Shown here: positions 33,120 to 42,071 of the stretch, piece by piece
Numbering within the stretch: position 1 is the first letter of the stretch
How the letters are laid out: every line of letters begins with the position of its first letter
Assembly: GCA_031556065.1 (NCBI GenBank)
Contig: JAVBTR010000022.1
Span: forward strand, 1-64,000
Direction: 5' to 3'
Origin: JAVBTR01 sp031556065
GTDB taxonomy: Bacteria > Bacillota > Clostridia > Christensenellales > Aristaeellaceae
Length of the DNA: 64,000 nt
Position numbers and translations under genes: made by a program
The notes under the pieces: model-generated
What the model was told of the DNA's origin: nothing
Databases searched by the model: none
What the model saw: the letters and a program-made list of their open reading frames with translations, nothing else

Positions 33120-36077
33120 TTACCGTTCGATCTCTTCATTGATATAGCATTCGATGATGTCGAGTTCCTTAATGTCATTATAACCGTCCAGACTCATGCC
33201 ACACTCATAACCCGTTGCTACTTCCTTCACGTCGTCTTTGAAGCGCTTCAAGGAAGATAGCTTGCCTTCGAATACCACCACGTTATCCCGAAGCAGCCGC
33301 ACAAGAGCGTTACGCTGCATTTTGCCATCCAGCACATAGCCGCCGGCAATGGTGCCAGAGCCTGTGATCTTGAAAGTAGAGCGGACTTCGGAATGACCCA
33401 GAATGACTTCCTTGAACTCTGGTGCCAAGAGGCCCTTCATGGCCTTTTGCATATCCTCAATAGCCTGGTAGATGACGCGGTACAGGCGAATATCCACCTT
33501 TTCCTTTTCGGCAGCATCACGGGCGCTGTTATCCGGGCGGATGTTAAAGCCAATAATAATGGCATTGAACGCAGAGGCCAGGTTCACGTCATCCTTGGTG
33601 ATGGCGCCTGCGCCGCTATGGAGAATGCGCACCTTTACCTCGTCGTTGGAAAGCTTTTCAAGCGCTTGCTTCACCGCTTCCACGGAGCCCTGCACATCCG
33701 CTTTTACAACCAGGTTCAGGTTGGTAACCTTACCCTGATCGATGTGGCTGAACAGGTTATCCAGAGTGACCTTGGTGGTCTGCACCCGGGATGCCTTGAT
33801 CTTGTCAAGCCGCTCCTGGGCAACCTTACGGGATAAGTGATCGTCCACCACGGCCATCATTTCATCCCCTGCATGGGGTACTTCCGTAAAGCCTGCCACT
33901 TCCACCGGAATGGAGGGGCCTGCTTGCGTAAGCCTTTCGCCCCTGTCAGAAAGCATGGCGCGCACCCGGCCGGAAGCCGTGCCTGCCACAATGTTATCCC
34001 CTACCCTCAGGGTACCGTTTTGCACCAGCACCGTTGCCACAGGGCCACGGGATTTATCCAGCTTGGCTTCTATAACCACACCACGGGCCAAGCGGTCCGG
34101 GTTAGCCCGAAGCTGCAATACGTCTGCCTGAAGAAGGATCATTTCTAAAAGCTGATCCACGCCGTCGCCAGTCAGAGCGCTGACGGGCACCATGATCGTG
34201 TCGCCGCCCCAGTCTTCCGCCACCAGTTCATAGGCTGTCAGGTCTGTCTTAATGCGGTCCGGGTTGGCGGTGGGTTTATCCATCTTGTTAATTGCCACGA
34301 TTACCGGCACCCCGGCTGCCTTGGCATGATTGATGGATTCAATGGTTTGGGGCATAACGCCGTCATCCGCCGCTACTACCAATACAGCGATGTCTGTTGC
34401 CTGGGTGCCTCTTGCCCGCATGGCTGTGAAAGCCTCGTGGCCAGGGGTATCCAGGAAGGTAATCTGGCGGCCATCCAAATCCACAGTGTAGGCACCGATA
34501 TGCTGGGTAATGCCGCCCGCTTCCCCTGTGGTCACATGGGCGGAACGAATGTAGTCCAGCAAAGAAGTCTTACCATGGTCAACGTGGCCCATAATGGTAA
34601 TAACCGGGGGCCGGATTTGGAGCTGCTCTTCGGTATCTTCGAAGCTTTCGTCGGAAAGGTAATCTTCCGCTGTTTTATCCAGCTTCAATTCCAGCTCCAC
34701 ACCGAACTCACCGCACACCAGGGAAGCCGTATCGAAATCCAGTTCGCTGTTGATGTTGGCCATCACGCCAATGAGCAGCAGCTTCTTTAAGATTTCGCCG
34801 GAGGTCTTACCGATACGCTCGGTCAAATCTTTAACCGTAATGTTTTCCGCTGTCATGAAGGCCTTTTCAATCCGGATAGGCGCCATCATCTGCTGGGCGG
34901 AAAGCTGCCGCTTCTTGGATTTTTTGCCACCGCGGATCACATCGTCATCATAACCGTTAAAAGAAGAGTTCTCTCTTGAAAGCTGCTTCTTGGATTTGGC
35001 TATCCGCTCCGGATCGTGCTGGCGAATATAGTTTTTCTTGTTGGGATCGTAGTTGGATACCCGTTCCTTTTCTACCGCAGGCGTTAATTCCGGCGCCTTA
35101 GGCTTGCCGCCCATTGGCGGACGGCCACCCATAGGAGGGCGTGCACCAGGAGCACCTTGGGGACGGGGTGCAAAACCGCCTGGGCCTTGGGGCCGGGGTG
35201 TGAATCCACTCTGGGCCCCCTGGGGGTTCGCCGGGCGGCCATAAGGCCCTTGGGGGTTAGCCGGACGACCATAGGGGCCTTGGGGGTTAGCCGGACGGCC
35301 ATAAGGGCCTTGGGCACCCTGGGCCTGAGGATTAGCGGGACGGCCATAAGGGCCTTGGGGGGTGGCGGGACGGCCATAGGGCCCCTGGGGATTAGCAGGA
35401 CGGCCATAAGGGCCCTGCTGCCCTTGCATCGGGCGGGGGGCTTGGCCGGGCTGCATAGGCCTGGGCTGCCCCTGCTGGGTCTGCATGGGCCGGGGCTGCA
35501 TATTTTGCACGGGACGGGGAGCTTGGGCCACCTGAGCAGCGGGCTGCACAGACGCTGCGGTAGGCTTAACAGGCGTTGCAGCCTGGAGGGCTGCAGCTTC
35601 CTTCACTGCGGGCGCGGCGGGCTTCTCCTCGGTTTCAGCTTTCACCGCCACAGGCGCTTCCTCTTTCACTGCCGCAGGAGCAGGTTCCTTTACCTCTGAC
35701 TCTTTCGCTGCCTCTTTAGGCTCTTCCATAGCCACAGGAACAGGCTCCTGTTTAGGCGTAACCTTAACAGCCTCTTCCTTTTCAGGCTTGGCTTCTTCTT
35801 TTTTAGGTTCCTCTTTCGGGGCCGCGGCGGCTGCCTGGGCCTCTTCTTCATCAGGCATGGTCCATGCCTTTTGGTGCTGCATGACCAGCTTCTGCTGCTC
35901 TTCTAATTTTTTCTGCGCGCGCACCTGCTCTTCTTCCCTGCTGAATTGGTTTTCGAGCTTGCGCAAAGATTGCATCAGGCTATCGGCCACACGCTTAATG
36001 CGCGTTGCCTCCTCAAGCACGTTGCCGGCATCCTTTACCAGTTCCTTGGTAGCGTCCTGAAGCTTAACTTTGGTCAT
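33120..36077 (-). CDS. infB: Translation initiation factor IF-2
   Basis: IF-2 is the GTPase that brings initiator tRNA to the 30S subunit. The 985-aa protein has a long acidic/Ala-Pro-rich N-terminus, a six-fold GPYGRPANPQ-type repeat (about residues 220-290), a short IF2_N domain, and the GTPase core with GHVDHGKTSL near 497, DTPGHEAF and NKMDKP, then domains II-IV. The N-terminal expansion is longer than in Bacillus. It starts MTKVKLQDATKEL with ATG at 36077. It follows ylxQ by 46 bases in the NusA operon. Confidence 0.97.
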   Translation of the reverse strand: MTKVKLQDATKELVKDAGNVLEEATRIKRVADSLMQSLRKLENQFSREEEQVRAQKKLEEQQKLVMQHQKAWTMPDEEEAQAAAAAPKEEPKKEEAKPEKEEAVKVTPKQEPVPVAMEEPKEAAKESEVKEPAPAAVKEEAPVAVKAETEEKPAAPAVKEAAALQAATPVKPTAASVQPAAQVAQAPRPVQNMQPRPMQTQQGQPRPMQPGQAPRPMQGQQGPYGRPANPQGPYGRPATPQGPYGRPANPQAQGAQGPYGRPANPQGPYGRPANPQGPYGRPANPQGAQSGFTPRPQGPGGFAPRPQGAPGARPPMGGRPPMGGKPKAPELTPAVEKERVSNYDPNKKNYIRQHDPERIAKSKKQLSRENSSFNGYDDDVIRGGKKSKKRQLSAQQMMAPIRIEKAFMTAENITVKDLTERIGKTSGEILKKLLLIGVMANINSELDFDTASLVCGEFGVELELKLDKTAEDYLSDESFEDTEEQLQIRPPVITIMGHVDHGKTSLLDYIRSAHVTTGEAGGITQHIGAYTVDLDGRQITFLDTPGHEAFTAMRARGTQATDIAVLVVAADDGVMPQTIESINHAKAAGVPVIVAINKMDKPTANPDRIKTDLTAYELVAEDWGGDTIMVPVSALTGDGVDQLLEMILLQADVLQLRANPDRLARGVVIEAKLDKSRGPVATVLVQNGTLRVGDNIVAGTASGRVRAMLSDRGERLTQAGPSIPVEVAGFTEVPHAGDEMMAVVDDHLSRKVAQERLDKIKASRVQTTKVTLDNLFSHIDQGKVTNLNLVVKADVQGSVEAVKQALEKLSNDEVKVRILHSGAGAITKDDVNLASAFNAIIIGFNIRPDNSARDAAEKEKVDIRLYRVIYQAIEDMQKAMKGLLAPEFKEVILGHSEVRSTFKITGSGTIAGGYVLDGKMQRNALVRLLRDNVVVFEGKLSSLKRFKDDVKEVATGYECGMSLDGYNDIKELDIIECYINEEIER
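35213..35420 (-). repeat. In-frame ten-codon tandem repeats in infB
   Basis: Six near-identical ten-codon units (30 bases) encode GPYGRPA(N/T)PQ, interrupted by two AQ-rich insertions. The DNA-level similarity makes it a site for repeat-number change without frameshift. Confidence 0.85.
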
Positions 36078-36123
36078 CTTTTCCCTTGCACCCCCGCATT
36101 TATTCGCGATCGTATTGAATAAC

Positions 36124-36438
36124 TCAGTCGGGAACTTGCGCTCCCGTCAAAGCGATCAGTTGTTCACACAGGCCACTTTTTTCAAGGGCCAGGGCCATCC
36201 GGCCCGATTTGCCTACCGCCCTTGCGATAAGCCCCTTTGGCAGTAGTGCCAGCCTTACTCTTTGGTAACGGCAAGCATCGGTGTAACGCTTAGCGCCGTT
36301 CTCACTTAGCCCTTCATCTGCCAACACCAGTGCGGCTTTGCCGCTGCGCACCAGAGAAACACAGCCCTCTTCGCCGTATACCGGCAGCCTTGCTCTGGTG
36401 CAAAGGCCAATCAGTCCGGCCACGCGGTTTTCATCCAC
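36124..36438 (-). CDS. L7Ae-family RNA-binding protein, YlxQ type
   Basis: A 104-aa protein of the L7Ae/L30e family, which binds kink-turn RNA. The GTG at 36438 with AGGAGG (36449-36444) is the start; it overlaps the rnpM stop and gives VDENRVAGLIGLCTRA as N-terminus. The family's Gly-Lys-rich stretch is seen in VRSGKAALVLADEG and the nucleotide contact region in SENGAKRYTDACRYQ. It sits in the canonical place between ylxR/rnpM and infB. The frame can be read much further upstream, but that part is only the shadow of rnpM. Confidence 0.85.
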   Translation of the reverse strand: MDENRVAGLIGLCTRARLPVYGEEGCVSLVRSGKAALVLADEGLSENGAKRYTDACRYQRVRLALLPKGLIARAVGKSGRMALALEKSGLCEQLIALTGAQVPD

Positions 36439-36733
36439 CTTGCTCCTCCTTGAGGGGCAGTGCCCCCTGGGCCGCGCTAACAGCCTGTTCAAGGCTCTCC
36501 AGCACTTCCTTTTCCACCTTGCATTCCAGCATTCTTTCGATCTGCTTTTGCTTGATGGCTTTGCGCATACATTCCACATCAGGGCACACATATGCGCCAC
36601 GGCCGGGTTTCTTGCCGGTGGTATCAAGAGAAACCACACCTTCTGGGGAACGGACCACCCGAATCAGCTCTTTTTTCGGCTTCATTTCACGGCATCCCAT
36701 ACACATACGCAGGGGCACTTTGCGTGGCTTCAT
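36431..36733 (-). CDS. rnpM: RNase P modulator RnpM (YlxR family)
   Basis: A 100-aa basic protein beginning MKPRKVPLRMCMGCREMKPK, the YlxR signature, followed by PGRGAYVCPDVECMRKA. YlxR of Bacillus has been shown to bind RNase P RNA and modulate it (RnpM); the name here rests on family. It lies 22 bases after nusA, and the ylxQ start is inside its last codons. Confidence 0.9.
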   Translation of the reverse strand: MKPRKVPLRMCMGCREMKPKKELIRVVRSPEGVVSLDTTGKKPGRGAYVCPDVECMRKAIKQKQIERMLECKVEKEVLESLEQAVSAAQGALPLKEEQGG

Positions 36734-36755
36734 GGCACAATCTCCTTATGGGCAA

Positions 36756-37934
36756 TCACAGGGTATCGTCATCGTCGGGCAGCGTGAAGGCATCTTCCTC
36801 ATCGTAGTTGTCCTCGATATAGTGAGCCACGCCCAGCTGGCTGTCGTCCTGGGCTTCGTCGGTAAGGCCCAGCAGCTCCGCAGCCTGAGACTGGGATTTG
36901 ATATCGATCTTCCAGCCGGTAAGCTTGGCGGCCAGGCGGGCATTTTGCCCTTCCTTGCCGATGGCCAGGGAAAGCTGGCTGTCCGGCACCACTACCCGGC
37001 AGGCCTTTTCATTATCCGCCACGAACACGCTCAAAACATGGGCGGGGTTCAATGCATTGGCCACAAATTCCGCAGGGTCCTGGCTCCATTTGATGATATC
37101 GATCTTCTCGTTTTTAAGCTCTTCCACCACTTTGTCTACCCGGCTGCCCCGCTGGCCTACGCAGGCGCCTACAGGATCGATCACCGGATCGGTGGAATAT
37201 ACAGCCATTTTGGTGCGGCTGCCCGCTTCACGGGCAATGGATTTAATCTGTACCACACCGGCGGCAATTTCCGGCACTTCCATTTCAAACAGGCGCTTCA
37301 CCAGGCCGGGATGGATACGGCTGACCCGTACCTGGGGGCCACGGGGGCCTTCGTGGCCTGCCCGGTGCACTTCCAATACATAGACCTTGATATGGTCGTC
37401 AATATGGTATTCTTCCCCGGGAATAAATTCGCCCGATTCCAATACGCCCTCTGTGCGGCCCAGCTCCACATATACAGCCTTGGGTTCCACGCGCTGTACA
37501 ATAGCGGTAAGAATTTCGTTTTCTTTTTCGATGTATTCATCGTAGACCTTGCCCCGCTCCGCTTCGCGGATGCGCTGCATAATCACCTGCTTAGCCGTTT
37601 GGGCAGCCACACGCAGGAAGCCCTGAGGGGTCACATCCACTTCCGCGATATCCCCCATCTGATAATCGGAACGAATGCGGCGGGCAGCGTCCAGTTCGAT
37701 CTGGTTCCCTTCATCCTCCACCTGTTCCACGATCAGCTTGCGGGCAAACACCTGTACCAGGCCGTTTGCCCGGTTGATGATCACCGATAAATTGGCCGGC
37801 ACACTCTGGTTTCTTGGCAGGTTCTTTTTATATGCAGCCTTGAGGGCTTCTTCAATAGCATTAAAAAGCATTTCCTCGCTAATATCTTTTTCTTGGGCCA
37901 ATGCGCTGATTGCCTCGATCATTTCATTTTTCAT
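36756..37934 (-). CDS. nusA: Transcription termination/antitermination factor NusA
   Basis: NusA binds RNA polymerase and controls pausing and termination. The 392-aa protein has an N-terminal polymerase-binding domain (MKNEMIEAISALAQEKDIS), an S1 domain (about 135-200, VYVELGRTEGVLESGE) and two KH domains (including VGACVGQRGSRVDKVVEEL). It is the short form without the enterobacterial C-terminal repeats. An acidic C-terminal tail ends in DDDDTL. It lies 26 bases after rimP; the leader terminator upstream of rimP probably serves NusA autocontrol. Confidence 0.96.
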   Translation of the reverse strand: MKNEMIEAISALAQEKDISEEMLFNAIEEALKAAYKKNLPRNQSVPANLSVIINRANGLVQVFARKLIVEQVEDEGNQIELDAARRIRSDYQMGDIAEVDVTPQGFLRVAAQTAKQVIMQRIREAERGKVYDEYIEKENEILTAIVQRVEPKAVYVELGRTEGVLESGEFIPGEEYHIDDHIKVYVLEVHRAGHEGPRGPQVRVSRIHPGLVKRLFEMEVPEIAAGVVQIKSIAREAGSRTKMAVYSTDPVIDPVGACVGQRGSRVDKVVEELKNEKIDIIKWSQDPAEFVANALNPAHVLSVFVADNEKACRVVVPDSQLSLAIGKEGQNARLAAKLTGWKIDIKSQSQAAELLGLTDEAQDDSQLGVAHYIEDNYDEEDAFTLPDDDDTL

Positions 37935-37960
37935 TTTCCTTTACTCCGCCTTCCTCAACA

Positions 37961-38443
37961 TTATTCTTCGGATAAATCTACTGTTTCCACGCCTTCCATA
38001 TCCACAACGGGCTTAACCAAGGCAATGGTTTTTTTCTCGAGCCTTTTTTCTATTCCGCCAATGGCAATCATCACGTCGCCATTTTCATAATCTACCAGGG
38101 TGCCGCTAAGCACCTTTGTGCCATCCACCGGCTTGTAGAAACGGACTTCGACTTCATCTCCCAAATGGCGCTGAAAGTCCCTCTCCGTTTTAAGAGGCCG
38201 GTCTACCCCAGGCGATGAAACCTCCAGAAAGTCGTAGTCGTAATTTTCTACCAAGGGCATAATGGCCCGGTGGTATTTTTCGCAATCATCCAAGCTAATG
38301 CCTTCAGGCTTATCCAGGTAAATCCGAAGATACCGGCCCTGGGGTTCTTTTTCCAGGCAAACCTCAACCAATTCATACCCCAATTGCCCTGCCAGCTTGC
38401 CAGCAAGCGGCGTTACCTTCAGTGTCAGCTCCCCTTTAGGCAT
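37961..38443 (-). CDS. rimP: Ribosome maturation factor RimP
   Basis: RimP helps assemble the 30S subunit. Starting at ATG 38443 (AGGAG six bases upstream) it is 160 aa, with the N-terminal domain containing LGYELVEVCLEKEPQGRYLRIYLDKP and VSSPGVDRPL, both family marks. In-frame upstream ATGs lie nearer the leader hairpin and lack a good SD. It opens the nusA-infB cluster, as in most Firmicutes. Confidence 0.93.
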   Translation of the reverse strand: MPKGELTLKVTPLAGKLAGQLGYELVEVCLEKEPQGRYLRIYLDKPEGISLDDCEKYHRAIMPLVENYDYDFLEVSSPGVDRPLKTERDFQRHLGDEVEVRFYKPVDGTKVLSGTLVDYENGDVMIAIGGIEKRLEKKTIALVKPVVDMEGVETVDLSEE

Positions 38444-38471
38444 CGAATTCTCCTCGCTCATTTGGGCATAC

Positions 38472-38564
38472 AAAAAGAGTGGCAACAAAATTGCTCACAA
38501 AAGCTAACGATGCCGTCTTTCAACAAGATGAGCACCTGAAGCCTTAAGCAATTCCCACTCTTTT
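38472..38564 (-). promoter_or_regulatory. rimP-nusA leader terminator
   Basis: On the minus strand a 10-bp outer stem (38564-38555 with 38482-38473) and a 7-bp inner stem (38553-38547 with 38495-38489) enclose a long loop and are followed by T5 (38476-38472). It lies about 30 bases before rimP. In B. subtilis NusA autoregulates through a NusA-dependent terminator in the same place; the same may hold here. Confidence 0.7.
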
Positions 38565-38611
38565 ACAATCGAACCCTTCTTTCAATCCGTGTCGCGCATG
38601 GATACCTTGGG

Positions 38612-38641
38612 AGTATACCACACTCACTCCCCAAAAAGCAA
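38612..38641 (-). promoter_or_regulatory. Promoter of the rimP-nusA-infB cluster
   Basis: On the minus strand an extended -10 TGGTATACT (TATACT, 38617-38612) and TTGCTT (38641-38636) with an 18-base spacer, between addB and rimP. Confidence 0.65.
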
Positions 38642-38661
38642 GCATTCCTTGGCATTTTCCC

Positions 38662-41600
38662 TTATTTATCGGGATAAAGCTGATGAAGCTGTTCCGTCAT
38701 CTCCTCCAGCTTCATTCCGCGAACGCGCCTAAAGCCCTGGCCATCCTTTTGCGGGTCCATTAAACACACAGAAGCGAAGTCACATTTGTCACAGGCCGTT
38801 TCTTCACCAAAGACATAGGGCAGCCGGTGAATGGTGCCCTGTGCAATCTCCTGGGCGTAGCCCTGGGCCAACTCTTTGGTATGTCCTAGAAGTTTCTCCC
38901 ATTCAGGCTGGGATAATACGTTGGCCCCTTTTTTGATCTCGCCCTTTAAAGTAATCAGGTCCGAAATGGCCGAATAATCTTCATCCTGGGAAACCATGGC
39001 CCCAAGAACTGCCTTATCGTTTAAGGCAATTCCGCTTAAATGCCCCTTGCCCGCAATGGCTGCTTCCGCTGTCTGCCGGTCGTCCTGCTGCAGTTCCGCC
39101 ATGGGTTCGTTTACATGAAAGTAAAAAGCCCCGCCCGGCTGGCTTCCGGCCCTGGCCCCCAGCATAGCCTCGAAATAAATAATCAGCTGCAGCTGCAGCC
39201 CGCCCATTATCATGGCAGGTTTTAAGGTTTGGGCGGAAGATTTATAATCCACAATCCTTAAATACTCGTTTTGCCCATCATGAAAGCTGTCCACCCTGTC
39301 CACAATCCCATTTAAAGCCACCTGGCTGCCATCTTTAAGTTCCAAAATAACAGGGGGCATGCCTGTTTCCTCCCCAAAACGGATTTCCGTACCTACGGTG
39401 ACAAAATCTCCGTTTTGGGCATGCTTTAGCACAAGCCACGCCGCGTGGGAAGCTGTATGAATATATTCCTCCGCTTTTTTCAAATTCCGCTGGCTCTCGT
39501 ATAAAGGGCCTTCCTTCCATTTTTCGGTTTCCTTTGAAACAGCCTGTTTTAAAAGTTCATCGCTGTGTTCCCTGGTTAAATGGGGAAAGCCTTCCTCCGC
39601 CACCGCCACGCTCATATAAGCCCTGAGGGCTTCGTGGAAGAAGATGCCACGGTCCTGGTAGGTAAACACAAACTCTTTGTTTTCCACCGGCCTTAACCCG
39701 TAATGGATAAAATGCTTATACGGGCAGGAGCCGAACTGCTCCAACCTTGAAATAGAAATGTTATCCGCCGCGAACAAGGGCCTGGCCTTATCTTGGGGCA
39801 GATTTGCCGCTGGTTTTTCCCCTTCAAGGGCGGAAGCTGTCATTCGGGTCATGGCTTCATATTCTGGCCTTTCCATAAGCCATCGAAGGGCAGTCAGCCA
39901 CTTTTTATCAAGCCCTCCATCCCGAGCATGGTATGCCACCGCTTCCAGCGCGGGCAGAGGCGCCAAGGGCTCTTCATCGTAAGGCTTATCCAAAAGACTG
40001 CCTGCCACAGCTGCATCCGGAATCACCTGGCGGCAAATAAAATCGATCAGGGAGTTGGGTCTTAGGGCTTCCCCGGCGGTGGTGGCCTCTGCGTAGGAAA
40101 TAAACAGCTTTTCCTTTGGCAAAGAAACCGCCTTCACCAAATCGCATTTGGCCAGGCAGTTCATGTCGCTTGTCTGGGGCATAAGTGAAAGGCCGCTGGC
40201 GTTCTTCATCCGCGCCATTTCTTCATCGGTTAAAAGACTGTCCGCTTTGCGAATCAGCGCATCGTCCTGAAATCCGAGAATAAAGACCGCCTTGGGCTCC
40301 CCTGTCATCACATGGCCCAATTCCCCTACCAGCACTTCCTTTGCGCAGGGAGGCAGGGCGCTTAACTCCGTATCATAAAGCCCGGCAGCAAGCCACTTGG
40401 CCACATGGGCTCCGGGGGCACGGCGGCCGTCCAGCAATTCCGTCATTTGCTCTAAAATGGATAGCAGAGTTTGCCAGACTTGACGGTTTCTGGCGGCCTC
40501 GTTTTGCATACCATAATCCAAAAGCCGTTTTTCATCCGCCAATAGCCTGTTATAAGCGTTCACATCTAATAAAAGCTGAAACACCGCCGTCATAGAGCTA
40601 ACCGCATCCCTGGATTCCATAATGGCTTTGCGAAGGGCAACCAACGGCGCCATAAGCTGTTCCCGGCAAGCTTCCATTTCAGCCCCATCTTCCCCTCTTG
40701 TGAAGGGAGCCAGAAACTTTTTACGGTTAACGCCATTGGCAATAACATAATTTTCCAGCTTATAGCATTCATCCCCTGTCAGCGTGGTAAAGCCGGATTT
40801 TAAATGGCTGATCATGGTCTGGCTGGAAAACTGATCCCCAATAGCTTCAAGGGCGGTAATCACAAAGCGGATCAAGCCGTGGCCGGAAGCCGGGGTTTTC
40901 TTCGCCATATAAAAGGGAATACCATAGCCCTTGAACAAAGAGGGTAAAATGCTTTCGTATTGGGAAGGCTCGCACAAAAGTACCGCCATGTCTTGAAAAT
41001 CCATGCCCTGTTCGTTTAAACGCAGCATATCCCGGGCAACGCCAACAGCCTCCTGGTAAGGATTCAATGCACAGCGCAGGGTTAGACCTTGTAAATCCCC
41101 CGCAAAGGCACTGGGCTTGCGGGCGAATAAATTTTCTTCCAGGTGGCCGATAAACGCCGCTTTATTTAGGGAGGATTTTTCAACAGGCAGCCAAACGCAG
41201 CCTTCCCCCGTTTGGCTTACAATGCACTCCAGCCGCTTCAGGCTATGCCACATGGGTGCATATATCTCTCCATCGGGGGCGTTTAAATCGTCCATGAGCA
41301 TGAAAACGTTCACTGTCCTTGCCTGTTTAGCGGCCAGGGCAACAACGCGCATGGTCTTTTCCGAAAGCATGTCAAAGCCGTATACCATCAGGGCCACGCC
41401 ATCCATGAGCCTGTTTTCCTCAAGGCGCTTAAGCATGTCCTCCTGTTCGTCCTCGCTGTCTAAAAAGCGGCCCTCCAAGGTCTTTTCATAGGCCCGCCAC
41501 ACATCCAAAATGTCTTGATGCTTAAGCTTCTGTGCGTTTTTGCCCTGGAACTCCCTGGCATATTCTTCAAACCCCTCATAGGTCATGCCGCCCTTTTTAA

Positions 41601-41979
41601 GCCCCTGGATCAACCCTGTCATCTTTTTTATAAAGCCCTGCTTTTCGCAAACGCTTTGGTAATAGCACAGGCTTTTTTGCGCATAGGTCAAGCTCAGGCT
41701 CATGGCCATGTTTACCCCATGGCCGTCAAGCACGGTGTAGGGCGCCTTTCCCGCCCGTTCCTTTACATAGCGGTTGAGGCGCGTGGGGGAAAGCACGGTC
41801 AAATCCAGCAGGCCCTTTAAATGAAGCTGGCTCATAATCTGCCGTTCCGCTTCCAGGGTGTATTGTTCCGGCACCAACACAATGGTTTCAAATCCCTCTT
41901 TTCGGGCTTTTTCCATGGCAAACACAAGCTGCGGCATCACCCGCCCGGTGCGCCCGTAGATCAGCTGCACGTTAGCCAT
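38662..41979 (-). CDS. addB: AddB-type helicase-exonuclease subunit
   Basis: AddB pairs with AddA to resect DNA double-strand ends for recombination. The 1105-aa protein shows the C-terminal RecB-type nuclease with DYKSS and iron-sulfur Cys residues FGSCPYKHF (upstream) and ETACDKCDFASVC (near the end). The N-terminal ATP site reads IYGRTGRVMPQ, so the Walker A Lys is missing, as in RexB-like members. AddA is not in the window, whereas addBA are usually adjacent. ATG 41979 gives the family start MANVQLIYGRTG. Confidence 0.85.
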   Translation of the reverse strand: MANVQLIYGRTGRVMPQLVFAMEKARKEGFETIVLVPEQYTLEAERQIMSQLHLKGLLDLTVLSPTRLNRYVKERAGKAPYTVLDGHGVNMAMSLSLTYAQKSLCYYQSVCEKQGFIKKMTGLIQGLKKGGMTYEGFEEYAREFQGKNAQKLKHQDILDVWRAYEKTLEGRFLDSEDEQEDMLKRLEENRLMDGVALMVYGFDMLSEKTMRVVALAAKQARTVNVFMLMDDLNAPDGEIYAPMWHSLKRLECIVSQTGEGCVWLPVEKSSLNKAAFIGHLEENLFARKPSAFAGDLQGLTLRCALNPYQEAVGVARDMLRLNEQGMDFQDMAVLLCEPSQYESILPSLFKGYGIPFYMAKKTPASGHGLIRFVITALEAIGDQFSSQTMISHLKSGFTTLTGDECYKLENYVIANGVNRKKFLAPFTRGEDGAEMEACREQLMAPLVALRKAIMESRDAVSSMTAVFQLLLDVNAYNRLLADEKRLLDYGMQNEAARNRQVWQTLLSILEQMTELLDGRRAPGAHVAKWLAAGLYDTELSALPPCAKEVLVGELGHVMTGEPKAVFILGFQDDALIRKADSLLTDEEMARMKNASGLSLMPQTSDMNCLAKCDLVKAVSLPKEKLFISYAEATTAGEALRPNSLIDFICRQVIPDAAVAGSLLDKPYDEEPLAPLPALEAVAYHARDGGLDKKWLTALRWLMERPEYEAMTRMTASALEGEKPAANLPQDKARPLFAADNISISRLEQFGSCPYKHFIHYGLRPVENKEFVFTYQDRGIFFHEALRAYMSVAVAEEGFPHLTREHSDELLKQAVSKETEKWKEGPLYESQRNLKKAEEYIHTASHAAWLVLKHAQNGDFVTVGTEIRFGEETGMPPVILELKDGSQVALNGIVDRVDSFHDGQNEYLRIVDYKSSAQTLKPAMIMGGLQLQLIIYFEAMLGARAGSQPGGAFYFHVNEPMAELQQDDRQTAEAAIAGKGHLSGIALNDKAVLGAMVSQDEDYSAISDLITLKGEIKKGANVLSQPEWEKLLGHTKELAQGYAQEIAQGTIHRLPYVFGEETACDKCDFASVCLMDPQKDGQGFRRVRGMKLEEMTEQLHQLYPDK

Positions 41980-42023
41980 ACCCTTCACCCCTTCTAATAA
42001 CTGAGTATAAATCACATTTAGGC

Positions 42024-42053
42024 TTGCGTCAACGGGGCTTGTTTTGCTATCAT
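42024..42053 (+). promoter_or_regulatory. Promoter of the phosphoesterase-mnmE operon
   Basis: TTGCGT at 42024-42029 and TATCAT at 42048-42053, spacer 18, eighteen bases before the start codon at 42072, with the SD AGGAGG between them. Proximity of the start suggests a very short leader. Confidence 0.5.
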
Positions 42054-42071
42054 AACAATAAGGAGGCCATT

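Noticed and set aside
32857..33147. Plus-strand ORF across the infB-rbfA spacer
   Set aside because: It runs through hairpins, begins within rbfA without an SD, and ends in infB antisense.
35213..35420. Repeats in infB as a CRISPR-like array
   Set aside because: Unit is 30 bases without spacers, in frame and coding Gly/Pro/Arg repeats.
36330..37790. Long plus-strand ORF (486 aa) opposite ylxQ, rnpM and nusA
   Set aside because: Antisense shadow across three conserved genes, rich in His and Phe from complement codons.
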